Shown: positions 1 to 10,286, numbered from the stretch's first letter. The stretch: 64,000 bases of DNA from Polystyrenella longa (GCF_007750395.1 NZ_CP036281.1:5603001-5667000); one strand, 5' to 3'. Notes: generated by a model from the letters alone, not told the origin. Translations and numbers: made by a program.

Positions 1-2
1 AT

Positions 3-113
3 ACAGTCGTATTTCGGAAATTCGTTGCCGCTCCGCCGGATGGCAAATCTCGCGTTGACTATTCAAACCTGAACAACATCATACCCGACGCTCCACCTAG
101 AAAACAAAAATGA
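3..113 (+). CDS. C-terminal end of an unidentified protein (5' end outside window)
   Basis: An open frame runs from the window edge to a TGA at 111-113 and encodes about 36 residues ending in PPRKQK. It is followed 40 bases later by the YHYH/PEBP gene on the same strand, so the two may be co-transcribed. The piece is too short to place in a family. It could also be a chance open frame. Confidence 0.35.
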   Translation, partial: TVVFRKFVAAPPDGKSRVDYSNLNNIIPDAPPRKQK

Positions 114-153
114 TCATGCTATTCAAAAACTCTACAACGAAGATACCAATTTC

Positions 154-1965
154 ATGAACGTTCATTTCCTAGCTCCAATCATTGGGAGCCTGTTGCTCTT
201 TACAGCAATAACCAACCTGTCTGCACACGAGGGTGGACATCAAGACAATTCAAGAGTTTCCCAAGCCTCGCGGACTTGGTCGCTCGCCGCTGAAGGTTCG
301 CATTTGCATGGATCGTTTGTCTCAGCGACAGAAGACCAAGTCCAAATTCGTAAGGATGATAACCAGCTCACTCATATCGCGGTCAATCGCCTGATCGATT
401 CTGACCAAGCTTGGATCAAGTCTCGACTTGAAGAAATTAATCGTCTCAATCAGCAACAGGAGATCCGGCTTGTCATGTTCAACCAATCAGAGGAAGGAAA
501 CAACGGGAACACTGCGGTTGACAAGACGATGCCATCCATCGGCGAGCACTTCAAGCCTTTCGAGAAGGTACTACAGCTTCGTTGGGATCAAGATTATTTC
601 TACGTTGGCTCTAATGGCTTTCCGGACCACCCCATGATGATCGGCATTCGCTCATGGCAACAGCAAGTTCCGATCCCGCAAAAATATCTTGGTGACAACG
701 CATGGCGTATCCCGTTGCATCCTGTTCCTGCGAAGAATCCGATGTCCACCAAGAACAACTTCTTGCGTGGAGCGATCGCCTTGGCTGTTAATGGTGTGCC
801 AATCTTCAATCCCTTGAATAATCGTGGCGACGACGCATTTTTGTTCGGCGAACTGGATGAGTACGGGGGACACTGCGGTCGCGCTGACGATTACCACTAC
901 CACATCGCACCCACTCATCTTGAAACAATGACAGGCAAAGACAACCCGCTTGCCTACGCCTTGGACGGCTATCCGATTTTTGGATTTCAAGACGAGAATG
1001 CGACGGATTTCGCTCCGCTCGACAATCTGGGTGGCCACAAAGATGCTGCGGGCAACTACCACTATCATGCACAGAAAACCTATCCCTATTTGAATGGTGG
1101 TTTCTATGGCGAAGTGACCGAACGCGGTGGTCAAGTGGATCCGCAGCCGCGTGCCGAACCGATTCGACCTGACTTACGACCACTACGCGATGCAAAGATC
1201 ACTGGCTTCAACAGAACCGACAATCGTTTTAAACTCGAGTACGACGTTTCAGGACGCAAAGGGACGATCACTTATGTGGTCAAGGATGATGGCGGAGTTG
1301 ACTTTACGTTTCAGGAACCGGACAGAGAAACTCGAAAGGAATCTTATCGCAGTCGCATGGGCAAGCCGTTCTTGCCGCAATCCAATACATCTGGAACCGA
1401 TGTTAACTCCAACGAAGGCCAGGCATCCAATCTGCCTCAGTTGACCGTCTCCAGTCCAGCCTTTGCTGCAGGCGAAGAGATGCCTGTTGAGTTCACTGGA
1501 GATGGAATCGGGCAATCGCCGCCAGTTGTGTGGACGTCAGGGCCACCGGGAACTCAATGCTATGCGCTCAACCTGTGGCATGTGCCCGGCACCGGAGACG
1601 TAAAATCTTACTGGGTACTCTACGACATCCCCGCTGATGTCACGAGCCTCCCGAAGAACACGCAGGGTATTGGTACGGCAGGTTACAACGACAAGGGGCA
1701 TCAAGAATACGATCCAATGAGATCGAAGGGACCGGGCGTCAAGAAATACCACATCACGGTCTACGCCTTGTCCGAGAAACCAAAGTTTACTTCTGCTAAA
1801 GTCACGCGGGCTGAATTGCTCAAAAGCATCTCGGACATTACGTTAGCCGAAGGTACGATGAACTATCGATACACGCGATCACGAGATGGAATATCGCTGA
1901 TTATTCCCGGCTCGATTGTGGGTATCATTGTTGCAATCGCGTTATGGTTCGGCTATCGAAGCTAG
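154..1965 (+). CDS. Secreted SHD1-like / YHYH / PEBP-fold multidomain protein
   Basis: This 603-residue exported protein of unknown function combines three modules. A signal peptide covers about residues 1-24 (hydrophobic core, cleavage near LSA). Residues ~40-100 resemble the SLA1-homology (SHD1) segment common in planctomycete secreted proteins. The central part carries two DDYHYH/GNYHYH motifs at about residues 245 and 302, the hallmark of the YHYH family, whose histidines suggest metal binding. Residues ~428-565 look like a YbhB/YbcL phosphatidylethanolamine-binding (PEBP) fold, with GPPGTQCYAL and a WVLYDIPAD stretch. A hydrophobic helix near residues 580-600 could anchor the C-terminus. 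The ATG was chosen because it directly precedes the signal peptide; no strong ribosome-binding site is visible. The substrate is unknown. Confidence 0.85.
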   Translation: MNVHFLAPIIGSLLLFTAITNLSAHEGGHQDNSRVSQASRTWSLAAEGSHLHGSFVSATEDQVQIRKDDNQLTHIAVNRLIDSDQAWIKSRLEEINRLNQQQEIRLVMFNQSEEGNNGNTAVDKTMPSIGEHFKPFEKVLQLRWDQDYFYVGSNGFPDHPMMIGIRSWQQQVPIPQKYLGDNAWRIPLHPVPAKNPMSTKNNFLRGAIALAVNGVPIFNPLNNRGDDAFLFGELDEYGGHCGRADDYHYHIAPTHLETMTGKDNPLAYALDGYPIFGFQDENATDFAPLDNLGGHKDAAGNYHYHAQKTYPYLNGGFYGEVTERGGQVDPQPRAEPIRPDLRPLRDAKITGFNRTDNRFKLEYDVSGRKGTITYVVKDDGGVDFTFQEPDRETRKESYRSRMGKPFLPQSNTSGTDVNSNEGQASNLPQLTVSSPAFAAGEEMPVEFTGDGIGQSPPVVWTSGPPGTQCYALNLWHVPGTGDVKSYWVLYDIPADVTSLPKNTQGIGTAGYNDKGHQEYDPMRSKGPGVKKYHITVYALSEKPKFTSAKVTRAELLKSISDITLAEGTMNYRYTRSRDGISLIIPGSIVGIIVAIALWFGYRS

Positions 1966-2194
1966 AATGAGAGCAAACAGAATTGAATACGCATGCAAAC
2001 TTAGCGACTCGTGCTTAATGTGAATCTGAATATCTTCCCGCTAGGAGTTGTTATTGTATCTCGAAACACAGCCCCACGTAGTTTTGTTTCGCCACTGCAA
2101 CGGCAATGATGGACAACGTTGACTGGCTGGAAGCAGCAATTGTCGCCGACCGAGTCGCTCTAAAGAGAAGACGAAATTTCGAAACGGCGAGAGA

Positions 2195-2778
2195 CCGTAC
2201 CGCAAAAAACTCAGCCGAACTTAAGACTCTACAAATTAAGGTGTTTGTGAGCGACTGGCTCCCCCTAATCTCGGACGATCTACTGGCGTTGTTCGCCACA
2301 AAAATCAGTGTAACCGTAATTTCTGATTGAGGAAGAGGTTATTAATTCCTGATTCATGGGGTGATACTGACGGTCAGCGGTTAGAGTTCCAAAGTAATCT
2401 TCCCTTACACTTTGGTAACTGATTTGATGGAATTTCTGATGCATTCCTGTTACCTGTTCCTTTTCACTATGGTCGATTGTATGACTCGTGAACAACAACA
2501 CGTGATCGACTACCTGCAGACGGAGAATCACATCCTCCGGAACAAGATTGGTAAGAAACGGGTCCTGATAAGTGAACTCGTCGCGATCTTCACTCCCGAT
2601 ACGATTCTCCGCTCGCACCGAGAACTGATCGTCAGGGAATCATTGAATACAGCTTGAGGTTCGCGAAAGGGAACCCGAGGTGTGGAGCAGTTCGCCTTCA
2701 AGGTGTGTTGGCGAATGTTGGCTTTCACATCACGGACACCACCGTGCGTAACGAGTTGAATGCCAATGGGATCGAACC
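2195..2778 (+). mobile_element. Left-end remnant 1 of the ~1.5-kb rve-type IS
   Basis: The left terminus (CCGTACCGCAAAAAACTCAG) starts at 2195. The transposase start at 2427 follows the same stem-loop seen in the intact copies. The reading frame (2427-2657) has lost the ERRRLAVKGK section and a later block, and then stops early. The copy ends where the next left terminus begins at 2779, inside the segment encoding NGIEP. It is a dead fragment and the outermost of four copies joined end into middle. Confidence 0.85.
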
Positions 2779-3353
2779 CCGTACCGTAAAAAAACTCAGT
2801 CGAACTTAATACTCTACAAAATAAGGTGTCTGAGAGCGACGAGCTCCCCCTGTTCTCGGACGATCTACTGACTTTGTTCGCCAGGACAATCAGTGCAACC
2901 GTTATTTCTGATTGAGGAAGATGTCATTAATTCCTGATTCATGGGTTGATACTGACGGTCAGCGGTTAGAGTTCCAAAGTAACCCTCCCCTGCACTTTGG
3001 TAACTGAATAGATGGAAACTGTGATGCAGCCTTGGTATCTGTTCCTGCTCACCATGGTTGGTTGTATGACTCGTGAACAGCAACTGGCGATTGAATACCT
3101 GCAGACGGAGAATAACATCCTCCGGGATAAGATTGGCAATAAACGGGTCCTGCTGGACGATAATGAGCGTCGTCGCTTGGCAGTCAAAGGAAAACAGCTC
3201 GGTCGAAAGTTATTGAGTGAACTCGAGGCCATCTTCACTCCTGATACCATCCTCCGCTGGCACCGGGAGTTGATTGCCAGGAAATGGGACTACTCTTCGA
3301 AGAAGAAACGTGTTGGTCGACCTCGTATTCGACAGGAGATCGTCGAACAGATC
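2779..3353 (+). mobile_element. Left-end remnant 2 of the rve-type IS
   Basis: A second left terminus (CCGTACCGTAAAAAAACTCA) starts at 2779. The transposase frame opens with ATG at 3012 and continues intact through the helix-turn-helix lead-in RPRIRQEIVEQI. It is cut at 3353 by the next copy, so the DDE domain and right end are missing. Reading continues for a few codons into the next terminus and then stops at 3410. Confidence 0.85.
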
Positions 3354-3815
3354 CCGTATCGTAAAAAAACTCAGCCGAACTCGAAACACTGCAAATCAAG
3401 GGGTCTGTGAGACACTGACGCCATGAATTCTCAGACGAGTTGGCAACAACGCCTTTCGCTACAATCAGCACAACTGTCGTATCCGGTCATGAAGACTGAC
3501 GACGATATCCGATCATCGAGTGCTACGGCCCAGAGAATGGCTATAGTTCCAAAGTAACCCTCCCCTGCACTTTGGTAACTGATTTGATGGAATTACAGAT
3601 GCAGTTTTGGTACCTGTTCCTGCTCACCATGGTCGGCTGTATGACTCGTGAACAGCAACACGTGATTGACTACCTGCAGACCGAAAATAGCATCCTCCGG
3701 AAAAAGATTGGCAAGAAACGGGTCCTGTTGAACGATAACGAGCGTCGTCGCCTGGCGGTCAAAGGGAAAATGCTGGGCCGGAAGTTGCTAAGTGAACTCG
3801 GCGCGATCTTCACCC
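3354..3815 (+). mobile_element. Left-end remnant 3 of the rve-type IS
   Basis: A third left terminus (CCGTATCGTAAAAAAACTCA) starts at 3354. The conserved stem-loop is at about 3548-3580 and the transposase ATG at 3587. The frame is intact for some 76 codons, up to GAIFTP, and is then cut by the left end of the complete fourth copy at 3816. No right end of this copy is found downstream of the fourth copy. Confidence 0.85.
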
Positions 3816-4007
3816 CCGTACCGTAAAAAAACTCAGCCGAACTCAAAACACTGCAAATCAAGGGGTCTGTGAGACGCTGACGCCATGAATTCTCAGACGA
3901 GTTGGCAACAACGCTCGCCGCTACATTCAGTACAACCGTTGCCTCCTGTCGTGGAGACTGTCAGCGATACACGTTTCGCGAGTGCTACGGCTCAGAGAAT
4001 GGCTATA

Positions 4008-4041
4008 GTTCCAAAGTAACCCTCCCCTTCACTTTGGTAAC
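4008..4041 (+). promoter_or_regulatory. Stem-loop in the transposase leader
   Basis: CCAAAGT (4011-4017) pairs with ACTTTGG (4031-4037) around a 13-nt pyrimidine-rich loop, and the flanking GTT/TAAC extends the stem. The ATG of the transposase is at 4049, so the only Shine-Dalgarno-like stretch (GGTAA) lies in the 3' arm. The same structure precedes the transposase start in every copy of this IS in the window. It could limit translation of the transposase, as foldback inhibitors do in other IS families; that role is inference. Confidence 0.6.
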
Positions 4042-4048
4042 TGATTAG

Positions 4049-5128
4049 ATGGAATATGTGATGCAGCCCTGGCACCTGCTCGTCTACGCTCTTTCAAGTT
4101 GGGTGAATCGTGAACAGCAACTGGCGATTGAATACCTCAAGACTGAAAATAGCATCCTCCGGGAAAAGGTCGGCAAGAAACGGATCCTACTGAACGATAA
4201 CGAGCGTCGTCGCCTGGCAGTCAAAGAAAAGCAGCTTGGTCGGAAGTTGCTAAGTGAACTCGGCGCGATCTTCACTCCCGATACCATCCTCCGTTGGCAC
4301 CGGGAGTTGATTGCCCGGAAATGGGACTACTCGTCGGAGAAGAAACAAGTTGGCCGGCCACGTGTTCGACAGGAGATCGTCGAACTGATTCTGCGGTTCG
4401 CGAAAGAGAATCCCACGTGGGGAGCTGATCGAATTCAGGGTGCTTTGTCCAATGTTGGTTTTCACATCACCGATACGACTGTCAGAAATGTGCTGAAGGC
4501 CAATGGTATCGAGCCTGCTCCCGATCGCCCTGCTTCAATATCCTGGGAGACGTTTCTCAGAGCTCATTGGGAGACCATCTTCGTCGTCGATTTCACCACG
4601 GTAGAAGTCTGGACGAAGACCGGTCTAACGACGTTCTACGTCATGGTGGTGATGGAGCTGAAGTCCCGTAAAGTCGAGATCGCAGGCATAACTACCAACC
4701 CGAATAAACAATGGGTAACTCAAGTTGGACGGGACCTGACGGGAAGTGATGGCTTCCTCGAAAACGCGACGCATTTGATTCTTGATCGTGATACCTGTTT
4801 TCAACCACTGCGTTCTTTCCTGAAAGAACAGACTGAAATCGAACCGGTGCTGCTTCCGCCGAAAAGTCCCAACATGAATGCGTATCTCGAACGATTCATG
4901 AAAAGTCTGAAATCGGAATGCCTGAACAAGATGATCTTCTTCGGTCAGCACTCACTCGAACGAGCGCTGAAAGAATACGTCGCTCACTACCATTCCGAAC
5001 GAAATCACCAAGGGCTCGATAATCAGCTGATTGAACCTGGTGAACACGTTGGATGCGTCGCCGGTAAGATCGAATGCCGAGAACGGCTCGGCGGTCTGCT
5101 CAAGTATTACTATCGCGACACTGAGTGA
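4049..5128 (+). CDS. rve-type DDE transposase (copy 4)
   Basis: The 359-residue transposase has an N-terminal charged/coiled segment (NREQQLAIEYLKTEN, NDNERRRLAVK), a helix-turn-helix region near residues 110-155 (NPTWGADRIQGAL, TVRNVLKANGIEP) and an rve integrase core. The likely catalytic acids are D in VVDFTTVEV (~residue 180), D in LILDRDTCF (~249) and E in NAYLERF (~276). The C-terminal HSERNHQGL block is typical of rve_3 proteins. An in-frame TAG just upstream fixes the ATG at 4049, eight bases after the leader stem-loop. The gene is intact and probably functional. Near-identical genes lie at 9207 and 32717. Confidence 0.9.
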   Translation: MEYVMQPWHLLVYALSSWVNREQQLAIEYLKTENSILREKVGKKRILLNDNERRRLAVKEKQLGRKLLSELGAIFTPDTILRWHRELIARKWDYSSEKKQVGRPRVRQEIVELILRFAKENPTWGADRIQGALSNVGFHITDTTVRNVLKANGIEPAPDRPASISWETFLRAHWETIFVVDFTTVEVWTKTGLTTFYVMVVMELKSRKVEIAGITTNPNKQWVTQVGRDLTGSDGFLENATHLILDRDTCFQPLRSFLKEQTEIEPVLLPPKSPNMNAYLERFMKSLKSECLNKMIFFGQHSLERALKEYVAHYHSERNHQGLDNQLIEPGEHVGCVAGKIECRERLGGLLKYYYRDTE

Positions 5129-5329
5129 AACCGCTTCGCTCACAGACCTTAATTCTTGCATCAATCCGCGCTACCGCTGCGCTCGGAAGGTCACTTTTGC
5201 GTCGAATCCGATCACAATCCTCAGGTCGCGAAACGAATCTCGTTCGAAATACGGCGTTCGTCTGGAACATAACCACTTGGAATTACTCGTTTTCAACGTC
5301 GGCTAAAATTTTTACGATACGCCCTTTGC

Positions 5330-5896
5330 TTATTCTGTGCTTAATAGTTCCTGCTTTTTTGAGGTGTAGTGTTCTCTTTTTTGCGTATTGTAAATGTCAT
5401 CACCCTGATATCGTTTGATCAACATGTTAATTTCTTTGAGCAGCGTATTTTTTAACTCGGATGGAGGAGGTTTCTCATTTGTAGGGATGATTTTCGTATA
5501 ACCTGATGAATCATAAAAAAAAGACAGACTCACCCACCCAGGGTCATCTTTGAGAGTGTCGTTTTTTGAAAAAGCGTATTTCATTTGTGGAGCCATACCA
5601 GCCGGATACCCTTTTTTATAGGTAGCAGTAACGATTTTCTGTATCGGAGTGTTACAGTAATAAATATCAACTCTCTTTGAGAGGTGTTCGGGTGGCCAAT
5701 TCGGAATATCATTGAGAGTGTCAGGTAAGATTCCATGTGAGTTTCTGTAATTGATAATCTCCTGAACGACAGTGCTCATATCCTGGTAGATATTCTTCTT
5801 TTCTACCAAAGAGACACACCCTTTGATGAATGTGGTAATTGCTATTGGGAAAGCAAGAATCAAAAGAACAATTATGCTATTTCGAGAATATTTCAT
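5330..5896 (-). CDS. Membrane-anchored hypothetical protein downstream of RHS gene
   Basis: This 188-residue protein has an N-terminal hydrophobic segment (residues ~8-28) that would act as a signal anchor, followed by a soluble domain with no recognised motif. It starts 24 bases after the stop of the RHS gene on the same strand, so the two are probably co-transcribed. Its position immediately 3' of a toxin-type RHS gene makes an immunity or partner role possible. That is positional inference only, since many planctomycete genomes also have small pilin-like or secreted proteins of this size. Its 3' end lies only a few bases from the IS right end at 5321, so the natural downstream context has been lost. 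Confidence 0.65.
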   Translation of the reverse strand: MKYSRNSIIVLLILAFPIAITTFIKGCVSLVEKKNIYQDMSTVVQEIINYRNSHGILPDTLNDIPNWPPEHLSKRVDIYYCNTPIQKIVTATYKKGYPAGMAPQMKYAFSKNDTLKDDPGWVSLSFFYDSSGYTKIIPTNEKPPPSELKNTLLKEINMLIKRYQGDDIYNTQKREHYTSKKQELLSTE

Positions 5897-5919
5897 TGGG
5901 AGACACTTATAATTGTGTG

Positions 5920-8900
5920 TTAATTATCAATCAGATAGCCCAACATAAACTTTAATTTATTCCGAAGGTAAACGTCGGAGTACAACATATTATTGTGGGT
6001 AGCCCTCAGTATCTGCTCTTCTAGTGGTTCCCCTTTCAGGTGATTCCAGTTAACATTTCTACCGTTTAAGTTTCCGTTTAAGGCTCCTAAAACGGTCCAG
6101 CCGTAATCAGCAAACGCGGTCTTACCTGTGATAGTTTCAAATGGAGTATCAAATAGAAATGCTGGACTTGAGATAAGTTTGTAAAATACTACCAGCCCTA
6201 AAGTTGAATACCAGTTTGTGCTAATCGGATATATATTGTCTTCGTAAGCTAATCGATTGGCCATTCCCCAAAGTGTGTAGTTCACCTCAGCAACAGGGTA
6301 TACGGCGCTCCGGAAAGACATCGTGTATTTCAAGTATTTATGATCTTGAGTAACAGGATCTTGCGACCACTCTGCTTTTCTCTCACCTAACATATCCTTG
6401 ATGTCCCAGGCAGAAACAACGATACTACTGTAATGCATGTTGAATAATGCATTTTTTTTAGTTTGAAGGTTTGTTTGATTCCATTCATTGAGTACATTTT
6501 GCACAAGGCCGACCATTAGATTATCTCCTTCATACCCTCCCGTGCCTCTGTAGTAATTTTTTTGCATTCTTGCAGAATATTCTCCAAGAAGGGAGACTGC
6601 TATCCAACCATCTACAACTGCATTTCCGATAAGAAAACCATTTATGCCACCTAATATTCCTGCTACGGCTCCGGCTCCAAGTGATAGTCCCTGAGAAATA
6701 CCAAATAACAGTCCCTGTACATAGAAGCTCCGGGTTTTCGCGTTATCATTTCCCATCATGTGGGACCTTAAAATGTTTTCGACTCCAATAGAAAGAGACG
6801 TAATAGCGGTAAAAGCTTTAAATACAGCGAATATAGCAACGTAAGAATTCCCGCTTGGATCAACCCCATTCACGGGATCACCGTGCGTATACAGATACTT
6901 GTGCAAACTCTGCGGATCTTTCAAATTACCGTAGAATGGATCCAGGCGGTTAAATCGCCCCGTAGCGGCATCGTAGAAGCGGGCGCGGAGGTATTGTTGT
7001 TGGATTCGATTATCAAACCATTCACCCGAGTAAAGAATATTTGTCAGCGAGGTTGATGGATCAAAACCGAGAGCCTGACCGTAGGCATCGTAGCGGAAGA
7101 TTTGCAGGACGCTATTGTAAACGGAAATGGCCCCCAGAAAATCGGTCAGAATACGGGTGCTACCATGACCGCCATACAGAAATGTGGCATGCAGTCCATT
7201 CGAGTTGAGTGAATCAAAGGTAACCTGGTTAATTAAATCCAAACCAAGTGTAAAAATTGTGCGTTCCGTTTCCGTCTGAACGAGATTATCGTAAGTTACT
7301 TCTTCCAGAACCTGGGAATAACCGGTCGGGTTATAGGGATCATTCAAATAAGTTGTCATTTCGTCGACTTCGAGCGTGCTGTCATTACCTTCATCGACTG
7401 TGTGATGAGAGGAAACCCTGATGCCTTTGACATCGTATTCGTACTCGGTTACCTCCTGCTTACTGACCACACCACTCGTGTAGGTGTCGATGGTCACCTT
7501 GCTCAATCGACCTTGCAGATTGAATTCGCTAGTGGTATTGCTGATCACTTCATCGGCATATGTTGCTTTGACTTCTTTACCAGTTAGTTGCGTACCTGTA
7601 TAGCTATAGGTGGCGGTTGTGTCATCTGTTTCCAGATTCACACCATCGTCAACGAGCCCGATCACCGTTGATTCTGTCAATAATTGATCGGCGTTGTTGT
7701 AAGTGTATGTTGTCATCTCGTCGATATCCGAATCGAGATCAATATCAACCTGTTTCTTCAGTCGATTTCCGACCAGATCGTAGGTGTAATTTGCTTCAAA
7801 GTCGAGAGTGTTGTCATAGCTGTCCAGTGTTTCTGTTACTAGACGCCCTGAATTGTCGTAAGCCCAGGTAAATGTATCAACGTAAGGTGTCCCATTTTCC
7901 CAATGGGTTTCGATAGTACCTGTTTTTCTTCCATCTGCCTGAACTGTATATGCATACTGGGAGAGTTTGTCGTTATCACTCAAATCGTTCGGTGTGCTGT
8001 CCGGAGCGTAATGGATTAACAAATCCAACCGGTACAAGTCGTCGTATTCATACGTGGTAACAACCCCATTGGCCTGGTCGATTCTCACCAAATTTCCAAT
8101 AGCATCATAAGAATATGTGGTTGTTTCTGGAGTGCTCAACACAACATCGTTTCGTTCATAAACGGTAACTGCTTCCAAACGGTTCAGTTCGTCATAGGTA
8201 TAACGGGTATCATTGGTCATACTTACTGCAGGATCTCCCGTTGTTACCCGGTCAATCAAATGTGTTAAATCGTCGTATTCATAGTTAAGAGTACCTTCCA
8301 GAGTTGATATCTGAATCAACTGGCTGTCGGCATCTCGGACATAGGAAGTGGTCCCCCGGTCGTCGATGATGCTGGTGATATTTTTCTGGTCATCGTAGGT
8401 ATACATAACTGTTTCATCTGGATCGTCAACAGCAGGATTACTCCCTGGAAGATAATATTTTATTTCTTCCAGCAAATCGTTATCCGTAAAGAGATAATCA
8501 ACAATATTTCCTTCAAAATCAATCATCTGGTCCTGGCGACCAATGGAATCATACGACGTTGATTCCGTTTCTGTAGATGGAAGTGTGCGGGTCAATTGCT
8601 GCCCCAGATCATTGAAGGTAAAGACCGTCTCCCGGCTGTCATCCCCAGTGACCCCGTCGTGATCGTAATAAACTGTGGAGCCGATTTGTACGATGTTATC
8701 ACGGATGACGGTTCTGTTTCCATATGAGTCGTACTCGTATTCATAACGGGGACGAACCATCTGGCTGGTAATGGGGTGAGTAACTTCAGGTAAAATTACA
8801 GCAGTTAAATTTCCATCCTCATCATATTCATAATCTCTGGTGAGGCCGAGAACATTCGTTTCCGATATGACACGTCCCTGGTTGTCATAGTTTGTAGAGA

Positions 8901-8974
8901 TTGTGAGATCATCAGCTTCCAGGTTGATTTCATCATCAATCTCTCCAACAACCATTGTCTGTGAAATCTGTTGC
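5920..8974 (-). CDS. RHS-repeat protein, 5'-truncated by IS insertion
   Basis: The frame is open from the IS boundary at 8974 down to 5920; the first internal ATG (8955) gives 1011 residues. Residues ~1-620 are YD/RHS repeats (recurring YEYDxxGN, TYTYNNADQL, YDDLYRL). The RHS core motif near residues 655-700 reads YLRARFYDAATGRF followed by DPxxGNLKDPQS and ends at VDPSGN. The ~310 residues after the core hold a glycine-rich hydrophobic stretch (LGAGAVAGILGGINGF) and a unique C-terminal region that I cannot assign; there is no Hint domain in it. By family logic the post-core region would be the toxin tip. The N-terminal export and shell part is missing, because the complete IS at 8975 cuts the gene, so the protein is unlikely to be delivered. 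The 188-residue gene follows directly. Confidence 0.85.
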
Positions 8975-9165
8975 CCGTACCGTAAAAAAACTCAGCCGAA
9001 CTCAAAACACTGCAATTCTAGGGTCTGCGAGACACCAACGGCCTTGATTTTCAGACGAGTTGGCAACAACTCTCGCCGCTACATTCAGTACAACCGTTGC
9101 CTCCGGTCGTGAAGACTGGCAGCGATACACGTTTCGCGAGTGCTAGGGCTCAGAGAATGGCTATA

Positions 9166-9199
9166 GTTCCAAAGTCACCCTCCCCTGTACTTTGGTAAC
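9166..9199 (+). promoter_or_regulatory. Stem-loop in the transposase leader (copy 5)
   Basis: CCAAAGT (9169-9175) pairs with ACTTTGG (9189-9195), extended by GTT/TAAC, eight bases before the transposase ATG at 9207. The layout is the same as in the 4008-4041 structure. Confidence 0.55.
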
Positions 9200-9206
9200 T
9201 GATTTG

Positions 9207-10286
9207 ATGGAATTACAGATGCAGTCCTGGTACCTGTTCCTGCTCACCATGGTTGGTTGTATGACTCGTGAACAACAACACGTGATCGACTACCTGCAGA
9301 CGGAGAATAACATCCTCCGGAATAAGATTGGCAAGAAACGGATCCTGCTGAACGATAACGAGCGTCGTCGCCTGGCGGTCAAAGGAAAGCAGCTTGGCCG
9401 GAAGTTACTAAGTGAACTCGAGGCCATCTTCACTCCTGATACCATCCTCCGTTGGCATCGGCAGTTGATCGCCCGGAAATGGGACTACTCGTCGAAGAAG
9501 AAACAAGTTGGCCGGCCACGTGTTCGACAGGAGATCGTCGAACAGATTCTGAGGTTCGCGAAAGAGAATCCAACGTGGGGAGCTGATCGAATCCAGGGTG
9601 CTCTGGCGAATGTTGGGGTTCACATCACCGACACGACCATCAGAAATGTCTTGAAGGCGAACGGAATCGAACCTGCACCTGACCGCCCTGCCTCGATGTC
9701 CTGGCAGACGTTTCTCAAAGCTCATTGGGAGACCATCTTCGCTGTCGACTTCACCTCGGTAGAAGTCTGGACGAAGACAGGTCTGACGACTTTTTACGTC
9801 ATGGTGGTGATGGAACTGAAATCAAGGCAAGTCGAGACCGCAGGCATCACAACGAATCCCAACACACAATGGGTAACTCAAGTTGGACGTAACCTGACGG
9901 GCGACGATGGCTTCCTGGAAAGCGCGTCCCATCTGATTCTTGATCGCGATACTTGTTTCCAGCCGCTGCGATCTTTTCTGAAGAACCAGACTGAAATCGA
10001 ACCGGTGCTACTTCCGCCGAAAAGTCCCAACATGAATGCGTATCTCGAACGATTCATGAGAAGTCTGAAATCGGAATGCCTGAACAAGATGATCTTCTTC
10101 GGCCAGCATTCTCTCGAAAGAGCATTGCGGGAATACGTTGCTCACTACCATTCTGAACGAAACCATCAGGGACTGGACAACCAGTTGATTGATCCTGATG
10201 AAGAAATTGGATGCGTCGCCGGCAAGATCGAATGCAGAGAACGTCTCGGTGGGCTGCTCAAGTATTACTATCGCGACGCAGCTTGA
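9207..10286 (+). CDS. rve-type DDE transposase (copy 5)
   Basis: This 359-residue transposase is co-linear with the copies at 4049 and 32717. The open frame extends five codons upstream to a TTG, but the ATG at 9207 matches the start forced by a stop codon in copy 4, so it is preferred. The helix-turn-helix (NPTWGADRIQGALANVG) and the DDE core (AVDFTSVEV, LILDRDTCF, NAYLERFM) are present. It is intact. Confidence 0.9.
   Translation: MELQMQSWYLFLLTMVGCMTREQQHVIDYLQTENNILRNKIGKKRILLNDNERRRLAVKGKQLGRKLLSELEAIFTPDTILRWHRQLIARKWDYSSKKKQVGRPRVRQEIVEQILRFAKENPTWGADRIQGALANVGVHITDTTIRNVLKANGIEPAPDRPASMSWQTFLKAHWETIFAVDFTSVEVWTKTGLTTFYVMVVMELKSRQVETAGITTNPNTQWVTQVGRNLTGDDGFLESASHLILDRDTCFQPLRSFLKNQTEIEPVLLPPKSPNMNAYLERFMRSLKSECLNKMIFFGQHSLERALREYVAHYHSERNHQGLDNQLIDPDEEIGCVAGKIECRERLGGLLKYYYRDAA

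Larger units (their letters stand above)
3816..5321 (+). mobile_element. Complete rve-type IS, copy 4 (~1506 bp)
   Basis: The left end CCGTACCGTAAAAAAACTCA at 3816 and the right end GGCTAAAATTTTTACGATACG, finishing near 5321, form imperfect terminal inverted repeats of pattern CCGTAYCGTAAA-N-TCAGCCGA. The element contains one full transposase gene (4049-5128). About 230 bp precede the gene and about 190 bp follow it. No target duplication is visible, because one flank is a truncated sister copy and the other is unrelated sequence. The family fits the rve/IS481-IS3-like DDE supergroup; the exact ISfinder family cannot be assigned by eye. Confidence 0.9.

Noticed and set aside
652..1134. 160-residue open frame on the minus strand
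   Set aside because: It lies wholly inside the YHYH/PEBP gene, opposite strand, with no start signal or family features.
2106..2330. 74-residue open frame spanning an IS left end
   Set aside because: Its second half is IS terminal sequence and no ribosome-binding site or family is seen; the first ~30 codons could be a gene start cut by the IS, but this cannot be supported.
2195..5321. CRISPR-like array because of regularly recurring sequences
   Set aside because: The repeats are several hundred bases long IS ends with transposase coding, not short repeats with spacers.
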